The position numbers were made by a program, and so were the translations under genes. Positions 28,253-36,140 of a DNA stretch of 64,000 bases are shown here, one piece after another. Within the stretch, counting starts at the first letter, position 1; the number at the start of each line of letters is the position of its first letter. The stretch comes from Ch67 sp041395845 (lineage in GTDB: Bacteria; Pseudomonadota; Gammaproteobacteria; Pseudomonadales; Ketobacteraceae), in NCBI GenBank assembly GCA_041395845.1, contig JAWKZS010000002.1, positions 186,001 through 250,000 on the forward strand. Reading direction: 5' to 3'. Under the pieces are notes generated by a model. It worked only from the letters and a program-made list of their open reading frames with translations. It had not been told where the DNA came from and did not search any database.

Positions 28253-29960
28253 ATCGCAAACAGGCAATCCTGAATCCCGTCCGCTGATCAACGTGGTACT
28301 GTGCTGGCACATGCACCAGCCACAGTACCAGGATCAGTTCACCCGCAACTTTCATCTGCCCTGGACCTACCTGCACGCCATCAAGGATTACGTGGATATG
28401 GCGGCGGTGGTGGAACAGGTGCCACAAAGCCGCGTGGTGGTGAATTTCACGCCGGTGCTGCTCGATCAGATTGATGATTACATCCGGCAGTTCGAACGCT
28501 ACTTCAAGCTGGGTGAACCGTTCTCCGACTCGCTGCTGAAATCCCTGTCAGCCCCTGCCATCGGACCCACCGATTCGCTGCGGATGGCGATCGTGCGCCA
28601 GTGTGTCCGCGCCAACGAAAACCGACTGATCAAACGCTTTGAGCCCTACCATGAACTGGTGCAGCTGGCCCGGCAGGCAATCAGCAAACCCCATTACCTG
28701 GCCTATCTGGACGAGCAGTTCTTTTTTGATCTGCTGGTGTGGTATCACCTGGTATGGATGGGCGAAACCGTCCGCATGGAAAATGAAACGGTACAGCGGC
28801 TGATCCGCAAGGCCCATGGTTTTACCCTGAACGACCGCCGCGAACTGCTCAGCGTGATCGACATGCTATTGCGCACCATTGTGCCCCGTTACCGGCACCT
28901 GGCGGAAAGCGGCCAGATGGAACTGAGTGTCACGCCGGACAAACATCCGATCCTGCCGCTGATGCTGGATTTCAAGTCGGCGCTGGAAGCCATGCCCAAT
29001 GCGCCGCTGCCGGAACACAAGGCGTATCCCGATGGCGAAGCCCGCGCCAGGGAACATCTGCAGCGGGGAATCCAGACTTTCGAACAGCACTTCGGCTTCA
29101 AGCCGGTGGGTTGCTGGCCGTCCGAAGGCGCACTCAGCCAGCAGACGCTGCAACTGATCGAACAGGCAGGATTCCGCTGGACCGCCACCGGTGGTGGTGT
29201 GCTGGGCAACAGCAAACATGCCAACCAGATGCCTAACGTCTGCATTCACCATCCGTTTGCCTTCGACAATATTCCGCTGACCTGCTTTTTCCGCGACGAC
29301 AACCTGTCCGACCTGATCGGCTTCACCTATTCCGGCTGGAATGAGCAGGATGCAGTGAACAATCTGCTGCACCACATCGAAAATATCCAGCGCGCCTGCA
29401 ACTTCAACAGTGACGCCATCGTTCCCATCATTCTGGATGGTGAAAACTGCTGGGAGTATTACACGCAGAACGGTTATACGTTTCTGAAAAAACTTTATAC
29501 GCATCTGATCAATCATCCGGGCATTCGCCTCACCACGTTCCGCGACTACCTGAAGACGCGGCCCGAACCCACCCAGATGAAAAAGCTGGTGGCCGGCAGC
29601 TGGGTTTACGGCACGTTTTCCACCTGGATTGGTGATCATGCCAAGAACCGGGCATGGGATTTACTGTGCCAGGCCAAGCAGGATTATGACCGGGTCATGG
29701 CCGAAGGACGGCTGACGCCGGAAGTCGCCGACCGCGCCCGCGAGCAGCTGGCCATCTGTGAAGGTTCCGACTGGTTCTGGTGGTTTGGTGACTACAATCC
29801 GGCGGAGTCCGTGTCGGATTTCGATCTGCTGTATCGCACCCACCTGAAGAATCTTTACCGCTTCCTGGGCGAGCCTGCCCCGGCTGCGCTCGAACATGTC
29901 ATCAGCCGCGGGGGCGGTAATCCCGAGAACGACGGCGTGATGCGACGCGGTCAGGGTTAA
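28242..29960 (+). CDS. Glycoside hydrolase family 57 alpha-glucan enzyme
   Basis: 572 aa from ATG 28242. GH57 members are alpha-amylases, 4-alpha-glucanotransferases or branching enzymes. Conserved region 1 is LCWHMHQPQY at the N-terminus; the nucleophile region is GCWPSEGALS, with Glu in WPSE; the acid is probably Asp in ILDGENCWEYY. It has no signal peptide, so it acts on cytosolic glycogen. GH57 is much commoner in archaea, cyanobacteria and anaerobes than in gammaproteobacteria. If it is a branching enzyme it could cover for the broken glgB, but sequence alone does not settle this. Confidence 0.88.
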   Translation: MSHESQTGNPESRPLINVVLCWHMHQPQYQDQFTRNFHLPWTYLHAIKDYVDMAAVVEQVPQSRVVVNFTPVLLDQIDDYIRQFERYFKLGEPFSDSLLKSLSAPAIGPTDSLRMAIVRQCVRANENRLIKRFEPYHELVQLARQAISKPHYLAYLDEQFFFDLLVWYHLVWMGETVRMENETVQRLIRKAHGFTLNDRRELLSVIDMLLRTIVPRYRHLAESGQMELSVTPDKHPILPLMLDFKSALEAMPNAPLPEHKAYPDGEARAREHLQRGIQTFEQHFGFKPVGCWPSEGALSQQTLQLIEQAGFRWTATGGGVLGNSKHANQMPNVCIHHPFAFDNIPLTCFFRDDNLSDLIGFTYSGWNEQDAVNNLLHHIENIQRACNFNSDAIVPIILDGENCWEYYTQNGYTFLKKLYTHLINHPGIRLTTFRDYLKTRPEPTQMKKLVAGSWVYGTFSTWIGDHAKNRAWDLLCQAKQDYDRVMAEGRLTPEVADRAREQLAICEGSDWFWWFGDYNPAESVSDFDLLYRTHLKNLYRFLGEPAPAALEHVISRGGGNPENDGVMRRGQG

Positions 29961-29962
29961 GC

Positions 29963-31417
29963 ATGGCCAATCCGCTGAAGACTCGCCGGGCCGGCATCAT
30001 CCTGCACCCCACCTCACTGCCAGGCATACAATCCTGTGGCAGTATGGGCGAGCAGGCCTTTCGCTGGATCGATTGGCTGCACGCGGCCGGATTCGGCGTC
30101 TGGCAGGTGTTGCCGCTGACGCCGGTGGCAGATGGTTCGCCCTACAACAGCTACTCGGCTTTTGCCGGCAATCCACAGCTGATCGATATCGCCGCCATGG
30201 CCAACGTGGGGTTTCCCGCGCTGAGGCAGGAAGAAGGCGCCCCGGACGTGATGCAGTGTCTGGCGCAGCAATTCGAATGGCTGGAATCCCGTCAGCCACA
30301 GCCACTGTGGAATCAGCTGGAAAACTTCAGTGCCAGCCAGCCCTGGCTGGAGGATTTCTGCCTGTTTTCGGTCATCAAAGAACTGCATCCGGTGCACTGG
30401 ATCGACTGGCCCGCTCCCCTGCGCAACCGGGAAGGAGCAGCGCTGGCCGGATTTGCAGCGGAGCATGGAACCCGCATCCGCTTCCACCGTTTCGTGCAGT
30501 TCGTTTTCATGACCCAATGGCAGGCGCTGAAGCGCTACGCCAATCAGCGCAACATTCTGCTGTTTGGCGATATTCCCATTTTCGTTTCCCACGACAGTGT
30601 GGATGCCTGGCGTCACCGCGACCTGTTCAAGCTGGATCAGGACGGCAATCCCCACGTGGTGGCTGGCGTTCCACCGGACTATTTTTCAACGACGGGGCAA
30701 CGCTGGGGTAATCCGCTGTACGACTGGCCCCGTCATCAGTCTGATGGTTTCAGCTGGTGGAAGACCCGTATCGATCACGCCCTGCGGCTGTACGATGCCG
30801 TGCGCATCGATCACTTCCGCGGTTTCGTTGCCAGCTGGGAAATTCCTGCCGATGAGCCCACTGCCATCAACGGACGCTGGATCGAAGCGCCGGGGGACGC
30901 ACTGTTCCAGCATTTACTGCAGGATCGCCAGTCACTGCCGCTGATTGCCGAGGATCTGGGTATTATCACGCCGGAAGTGGTGGCACTGCGCAAAAAATAC
31001 GGCCTGCCGGGCATGAAGATTCTGCAGTTTGCTTTCGACAGTGATGGCGCCAATCCCTATCTGCCCCACAATCACACGCGGGATTCGGTGGTTTATACCG
31101 GCACCCATGACAACAACACAACGCTGGGGTGGTATGACAGCCTGGGCGACGATATCCGTCAGCGTATTGCCCGTTACTATGCCCTGCCCCAGGAACCCAT
31201 GCCCTGGCCACTGATCAAGAGCGCGCTGGCATCACCGGCACGCTGGAGCATTCTGCCCCTGCAGGACGTGCTGGCACTGGGTGCGGAACATCGCATGAAT
31301 ACACCCGGCACCACGGCGGGCAATTGGGAATGGCGTTTTGACTGGCACCAGTTCAGTCCCGACCTGGCCGAGCAGCTGCGTGAACTGAATCGTCTGTATA
31401 ACCGTGCAGGATGCTGA
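29963..31417 (+). CDS. malQ: 4-alpha-glucanotransferase (amylomaltase, GH77)
   Basis: 484 aa, typical of bacterial/plant DPE1-like MalQ (the E. coli form is longer). It transfers alpha-1,4-glucan segments between chains. Motifs: RRAGIILHPTSLPG at the N-terminus, GDIPIFVSHDSVDAW, AVRIDHFRGF with the nucleophile Asp, LIAEDLG with the acid Glu, and TGTHDNNTTLGWY. It starts 2 nt after the GH57 stop in glgC-GH57-malQ. It converges on glgP with a shared terminator hairpin over its stop codon. Confidence 0.95.
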   Translation: MANPLKTRRAGIILHPTSLPGIQSCGSMGEQAFRWIDWLHAAGFGVWQVLPLTPVADGSPYNSYSAFAGNPQLIDIAAMANVGFPALRQEEGAPDVMQCLAQQFEWLESRQPQPLWNQLENFSASQPWLEDFCLFSVIKELHPVHWIDWPAPLRNREGAALAGFAAEHGTRIRFHRFVQFVFMTQWQALKRYANQRNILLFGDIPIFVSHDSVDAWRHRDLFKLDQDGNPHVVAGVPPDYFSTTGQRWGNPLYDWPRHQSDGFSWWKTRIDHALRLYDAVRIDHFRGFVASWEIPADEPTAINGRWIEAPGDALFQHLLQDRQSLPLIAEDLGIITPEVVALRKKYGLPGMKILQFAFDSDGANPYLPHNHTRDSVVYTGTHDNNTTLGWYDSLGDDIRQRIARYYALPQEPMPWPLIKSALASPARWSILPLQDVLALGAEHRMNTPGTTAGNWEWRFDWHQFSPDLAEQLRELNRLYNRAGC

Positions 31418-31430
31418 GATCCTGCACGGT
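31401..31430. terminator. Bidirectional terminator between malQ and glgP
   Basis: ACCGTGCAGGAT (31401-31412) and ATCCTGCACGGT (31419-31430) form a perfect 12-bp stem with a 6-nt loop that contains the malQ stop codon. On the + strand it is followed by CAAAACG rather than a U-tract; on the minus strand it follows the glgP stop. Such hairpins between converging genes usually serve both. Confidence 0.75.
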
Positions 31431-31438
31431 CAAAACGC

Positions 31439-33997
31439 TTACAGCCAGATCATGAAACCGGTTTCGAAGCGCTGCCCGAGCAGCGGATGAAATGGATAGG
31501 CCCGCAACATGTAGCATTGCTTGCCGGGTTCGGCCAGCACAATGGAAAGACCATAGATCGCTTCGTTCTGTTCGTTGCGTTCCTGATACTCCAGCTGGAA
31601 GCAGGAATGCCGCTCGAAGGTTCCATCTTTCTGCTGCACGCCGACCAGACAATCAATCACGATGTCCGAAGGATCCAGACCATCAACATACATGGCGACC
31701 TTCAGATTAAAGGTTTCATCGCGGAAGATCTGATCCTGCGGATTATCCAGTCGACGGATGCTGACTTTCGGCCATGACACCCGCACCTTGCGCTTCCACT
31801 CTGCCAGTTCCACCGCCGGCTTGTAGGCATCCACGCCCAGCTTGCGGCCCTGGGCAATGGCGGGCATGTAAAAACCTTTCACATAATCCATCACCATGCG
31901 CTGGGCATTGAACGCAGGAATCAGTGATTCCATCGCGTTCTTGCTCTTTTCGATCCAGCTCACCGAGAAACCGTGGCCGTCGCGTTCGTAGTACAGGGGA
32001 ATGACTTCATTTTCCAGCAACTCGAGCAGCTCATTGGCTTCTTCGCGATCGCGGAAATCCGGGCTGAACTGGGAACCGTGGGGCGTGATCGCCCAGCCGT
32101 TGTCGCCGTTATAGCCTTCGTCCCACCAGCCGTCGAGCACGCTGAGATTGAGCACACCGTTGATGCCGGCTTTCTGTCCCGACGTACCACTGGCCTCGAG
32201 CGGATAGGCAGGATTGTTCAGCCAGACATCCACACCGGTCACCAGTTTGCGCGCCAGCGACATATCGTAGTCTTCCAGCAGAATGATCTTGCCTTCAAAC
32301 AAGGGATCACGGGAGTAGCGATGAATCTGGCGGATGAACTCCTGCCCCGGATGATCGCTCGGGTGCGCCTTGCCGGCAAAAATCAGTACCACCGGGCGCT
32401 CGGGATCATTGAGCAGACGCGCGAGCCGCTGGGGATCGGAAAAGATCAGGGTGGCACGTTTGTAAGTGGCAAAACGGCGGGCAAAGCCCAGGGTCAGGAT
32501 ATCGGTCTTGCGCGGTTTGATATGCCGGGTCAGACGGCGGATCTGGGATTCGCTGATACCGTTGCGCCGCAGTTGCTGCACGCTGCGCTCCAGTACGGTT
32601 TCCAGCATCTTGGCCTTGAGGGATTGCCGCACGCTCCAGAAACTGTGATTGGGAATGTCCTGGATCTGTTTCCAGTAGTCGCCTTTCAGCAGTTCATTAC
32701 GCCAGCCGCCACCGAACTGCAGATCGAACATGTTGGCCCATTCATTGGCCAGGAAGGTCGGCACGTGGACGCCGTTGGTCACATAGCGGATCGGGTTTTC
32801 GTTGGGTTCAATCTGCGGCCAGATGTAGCGTTCCATTTCGGATGCCACACCGCCGTGAATCCGGCTGACACCGTTATGGAAACGGGAGCCACGCAACGCC
32901 AGTGCCGTCATGTTGAAGCCGTGATCATTGACCGGGCTGGAACCCAGGGCAAGGAATTCCCCCATACTGATCTGCAGTTCGCCAATGTACTCGGAAAAGT
33001 AATATTCAATCAGGCGATGATCGAAAATATCGTGCCCCGCCGGTACCGGTGTATGCGTCGTAAATACGGTGTTGGATGCAACGGCTTCAAGCGCGGAATA
33101 GAAATTAAGGCCCTGCTGCACCAGTTCACGGCAACGTTCCAGCACCTGGAATGCTGCGTGACCTTCATTGATATGGAATACCGTGGGCGTCAGCCCCAGC
33201 GCCCGCTTGGCGCGCACGCCACCGATACCCAGTACCATTTCCTGCAACAGACGGTTGGTGCTGTCGCCACCATACAACTGGTAGGTGATACGGCGGTCTT
33301 CCTCGCGGTTCTTGTCCAGATCGCTATCCAGCAGGTACAGATCGATGTGTCCCACCTTCGCAATCCAGACGTTCAGAAAGATGGAACGCCCCGGCACCTG
33401 AATGCTGATTTCGACACACTCGCCCTTGGCGTTCAACGCCGGCTTGACCGGCAGATCGCGAAATTTGGACGGACTGTACTGGGCAATCTGGTTGCCGTTG
33501 CTGTCGATCTGCTGGTTGAAATAACCCTGCCGGTACAGCATGCCCACCGCTACGAACGGCAGCCCCATGTCACTGGCTGCCTTGCAGTGATCCCCCGCCA
33601 GAATCCCCAGGCCGCCGGAATAAATCGGTACGGATTCGTGCAGGCCGAACTCGGCACAGGAATAGGAAATCAGATCCTGTTCCGGTTTGAGAATCTTGTT
33701 GGCTTTGCGGCTGGCGCGGGTTTTCAGATAGGTGTCGTAGGTGGAAATGACCTTGGCATATTCCTGCATGTACACCGGATCTTCCGCCGCCTGCTCCAGC
33801 TTGCGCTGATCGATCTGGCGCAGGAACAGTTTGGGATTGTGTCCTGATGTCTCCCACAGATCGCGATCCATGCGAAAAAACAGACCGCGCACCTGGCGAT
33901 CCCAGCTGTACAGCAGATTGTTGGCAAGTTCTTCAAGGCGACACAGTGATTCGGGAATGCGCGGCTGAACTTCAATATTAAAGCGGGTTCCGGCCAT
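31439..33997 (-). CDS. glgP: Alpha-glucan phosphorylase (DUF3417/TIGR02094 type)
   Basis: 852 aa from ATG 33997. It releases glucose 1-phosphate from glycogen with phosphate and pyridoxal phosphate. The N-terminal DUF3417-like segment (PESLCRLEELANNLLYSWDR) and overall length place it with the archaeal/thermophile-type phosphorylases rather than the E. coli GlgP/MalP type. The PLP lysine is in EASGTSGQKAGINGVLNLS, followed by VLDGWWDEGYNGDNGW. A -10-like TCTAAT (minus strand, 34045-34040) lies 32 bp from the FNR-type site centre, so low-oxygen activation is likely. Confidence 0.93.
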   Translation of the reverse strand: MAGTRFNIEVQPRIPESLCRLEELANNLLYSWDRQVRGLFFRMDRDLWETSGHNPKLFLRQIDQRKLEQAAEDPVYMQEYAKVISTYDTYLKTRASRKANKILKPEQDLISYSCAEFGLHESVPIYSGGLGILAGDHCKAASDMGLPFVAVGMLYRQGYFNQQIDSNGNQIAQYSPSKFRDLPVKPALNAKGECVEISIQVPGRSIFLNVWIAKVGHIDLYLLDSDLDKNREEDRRITYQLYGGDSTNRLLQEMVLGIGGVRAKRALGLTPTVFHINEGHAAFQVLERCRELVQQGLNFYSALEAVASNTVFTTHTPVPAGHDIFDHRLIEYYFSEYIGELQISMGEFLALGSSPVNDHGFNMTALALRGSRFHNGVSRIHGGVASEMERYIWPQIEPNENPIRYVTNGVHVPTFLANEWANMFDLQFGGGWRNELLKGDYWKQIQDIPNHSFWSVRQSLKAKMLETVLERSVQQLRRNGISESQIRRLTRHIKPRKTDILTLGFARRFATYKRATLIFSDPQRLARLLNDPERPVVLIFAGKAHPSDHPGQEFIRQIHRYSRDPLFEGKIILLEDYDMSLARKLVTGVDVWLNNPAYPLEASGTSGQKAGINGVLNLSVLDGWWDEGYNGDNGWAITPHGSQFSPDFRDREEANELLELLENEVIPLYYERDGHGFSVSWIEKSKNAMESLIPAFNAQRMVMDYVKGFYMPAIAQGRKLGVDAYKPAVELAEWKRKVRVSWPKVSIRRLDNPQDQIFRDETFNLKVAMYVDGLDPSDIVIDCLVGVQQKDGTFERHSCFQLEYQERNEQNEAIYGLSIVLAEPGKQCYMLRAYPFHPLLGQRFETGFMIWL

Positions 33998-34039
33998 GGT
34001 GGATGTCCTGTTGCAGAGGGAATTGCTATCCAGCACTGG

Positions 34040-34081
34040 ATTAGATCAGACTATTGTTGCTGGCAGATTGACAATTATCAA
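34040..34081 (-). promoter_or_regulatory. FNR/Anr-dependent (class II) promoter of glgP
   Basis: The site TTGAC-AATT-ATCAA (34068-34081) has one mismatch to the FNR/Anr consensus. On the minus strand TCTAAT (34045-34040) matches TATAAT at five of six positions. The centre-to-centre distance is 32 bp, which places the activator at about -41.5 from a start near 34033, leaving a leader of about 36 nt before the glgP ATG. The same site is 108 bp from the divergent glk start. Confidence 0.7.
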
Positions 34082-34188
34082 TCGAATATCATGACGCCTG
34101 TGGCAGTTTTGTGCCGGGCTCAGGGCGGTTTTGCGTGCACTGATTTGGCCCAGCGCGTACCGGAATGTGGATCAGGGGAGCAATCAGG

Positions 34189-35151
34189 ATGACAGTGATC
34201 GCAGCGGATATCGGCGGTAGCAAAACCCTGCTGGGATGTTTTGCCGAACCGGGAAAAGCGCTGCATGCCGTGCGTTTTGACAATCACGAAGCCCGTGACG
34301 CCAGTGATATTCTGCATCGCTATCTGCATCAACATGCTGCCATTCATCCTGCCGAGTCCACCCTGGTGCTGGCGATTGCGGGTCCCGTGCAAGATCAGCG
34401 CCACTGCCAGATGACCAACCTGCCCTGGCAACTGGATGCTGGCCAGCTGCAGGCGGAGTTCGGATTCCGCCAGGTGATCCTGCTCAACGATCTGGAAGCC
34501 ACCGCCTGGGCGATGCCAGGACTTGCCGCAACCGATCAGATTTTGCTCAATCAGAAACCGCTGCGGTTCGAAAAGCCGGTGACTGTGATCAGCGTAGGTA
34601 CCGGCCTGGGAGAAGCCCTGCTGCTGCCCGACCAGCAGGAAGGCTGGCGTGTGGTGGCATCGGAAGCTGGCCACAAGTCTTTCGCACCGTTCGATCCGGC
34701 CAGCGCGGCGCTGCTGCAAAAAACGCTGGTGAATGATGACGTCGCGATCAGCTGGGAAGACTGGTTTTCCGGATCAGGTCTGCCACGTCTGTATCGGGCC
34801 ATGTTTCCGGCGGCCCATGCTCTGGACAGCGCTGCGATCACGCAGCAGGCGACGTCGCTGGCGGATTCTCATGCCGCCGCCTGCATCGCATTATTTGTAC
34901 GGGGCCTGTTCGCAGAAGCCGGTAACACTGCATTGCAGTATTGGAGTGAGGGCGGTGTGATCTTCGCCGGTGGGGTTGCCCAGCATCTGCAGCACTGGTT
35001 CCGGGATCGCGCCATCCAGCGCACGTTCAGCGCCAAGTCCCGCCATCAGGCCTGGCTGGGGTCGGTGCCACTGGCGCTGTGCAGCAACACCGAGGCCGCG
35101 CTACACGGTGCCGCTGCTTACGGCTGGCATCAGCAGATGCGGGGCAACTGA
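34189..35151 (+). CDS. glk: Glucokinase
   Basis: 320 aa from ATG 34189, with GGGAG 8 nt upstream. It phosphorylates glucose with ATP to glucose 6-phosphate. The phosphate loop AADIGGSKTLLG is at residues 5-16, LAIAGPVQDQ near 65, LLNDLEATAWAMP with the catalytic Asp near 100, and SVGTGLGEALL near 140. It belongs to the Glk rather than the ROK group because no CxCGxxGC zinc motif is seen. Its 3' end overlaps hypE tail-to-tail by 22 bp. It recovers glucose released by malQ or GH57 action. Confidence 0.92.
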   Translation: MTVIAADIGGSKTLLGCFAEPGKALHAVRFDNHEARDASDILHRYLHQHAAIHPAESTLVLAIAGPVQDQRHCQMTNLPWQLDAGQLQAEFGFRQVILLNDLEATAWAMPGLAATDQILLNQKPLRFEKPVTVISVGTGLGEALLLPDQQEGWRVVASEAGHKSFAPFDPASAALLQKTLVNDDVAISWEDWFSGSGLPRLYRAMFPAAHALDSAAITQQATSLADSHAAACIALFVRGLFAEAGNTALQYWSEGGVIFAGGVAQHLQHWFRDRAIQRTFSAKSRHQAWLGSVPLALCSNTEAALHGAAAYGWHQQMRGN

Positions 35152-36140
35152 TCCACCGTATGCCACGACAACGGCCGTTCGACACCGTAACGGTTTTTTA
35201 TCCGCACCCTGTTATCATCAGCTGTGACTCGACCAATCGTGGATGCCCAACGACCGGCACCGAATGCCTGCAGGATATCCAGCGCCGACTGCACCTGCTG
35301 CTGGGGCAGAAACAGTACGCAACAGCCTTCGTTGGCAATGAACAGCGGATCGAATCCCAGTAACTCACAGGCCGCCGCCACCGGCGGTGAAACCGGTATC
35401 CGGCTTTCATCCAGCAGCATGCCCCAGCCACTCTGTCCGGCCAGTTCAAGCACGGCGCCGCCGAGTCCGCCGCGGGTCAGATCGCGGGCGCAATGAAGGT
35501 CAATGTCCGCCTGCAACAGCGCCTGAATCAGCGGCGACAGCAGGGCAACGTCGGACTGGATATCGATATCCAGATCGATACCTTCGCGCCGCGCCATTAC
35601 TGCCATGCCATGACGGCCGATATCGTTGCTCACGATGATGGCGTCCCCTGGCTGGATGCGTCCCGGCTGCAGGGCAGCAGATTGCATCAGTTCGCCGATC
35701 CCGCTGGTGTTGATGAACAGCTGATCCGCCTTGCCCCGCTCCACCACCTTCGTGTCACCGGTGACGATCTCGACTCCAGCGGCATCAGCAGCACGCCGGA
35801 TCGACAGGAGCACCCGATCCAGCACCTCCAGCGGCAAGGATTCTTCCAGAATGAATCCCAGCGACAGCCAGCGCGGCACTGCCCCCATCATCGCCAGATC
35901 GTTACAGGTACCCACCACCGCCAGTTCACCAATATCACCACCGGGAAAAAACAGCGGCTGCACCACGTAACTGTCAGTGGTGAACACAGGCAGTCCCTGC
36001 AATGCAGGCAGCACGGCGCCATCGGTCAACGCATTCAGACGGGGATTGCCATATGCAGGCAACAATCGTTGCTGGATCAGATCCCGGCTGGCCTGGCCGC
36101 CGGTGCCATGGGTGAGCAGAATACGTGGTTGGTCCGTCAT
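35130..36140 (-). CDS. hypE: Hydrogenase maturation protein HypE
   Basis: 336 aa, normal length. HypE dehydrates the carbamoyl group on its C-terminal cysteine to thiocyanate, the CN donor for the NiFe(CN)2CO centre. The protein ends in the conserved PRIC, so the working Cys336 is present. N-terminal LTHGTGGQASRDLI and the ATP-site regions TTDSYVVQPLFFPGGDIG and CNDLAMMGA match the family. It overlaps hypF by 4 nt (ATGA). hypA, hypB, hypC and hypD are not in the window and must be supplied elsewhere if the hydrogenase works. Confidence 0.95.
   Translation of the reverse strand: MTDQPRILLTHGTGGQASRDLIQQRLLPAYGNPRLNALTDGAVLPALQGLPVFTTDSYVVQPLFFPGGDIGELAVVGTCNDLAMMGAVPRWLSLGFILEESLPLEVLDRVLLSIRRAADAAGVEIVTGDTKVVERGKADQLFINTSGIGELMQSAALQPGRIQPGDAIIVSNDIGRHGMAVMARREGIDLDIDIQSDVALLSPLIQALLQADIDLHCARDLTRGGLGGAVLELAGQSGWGMLLDESRIPVSPPVAAACELLGFDPLFIANEGCCVLFLPQQQVQSALDILQAFGAGRWASTIGRVTADDNRVRIKNRYGVERPLSWHTVDQLPRIC

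Noticed and set aside
31973..33847. Open frame of 624 codons on the plus strand opposite glgP
   Set aside because: It lies wholly antisense to a conserved phosphorylase, has no recognisable domain and a Gln/His/Arg-rich composition typical of antisense frames.
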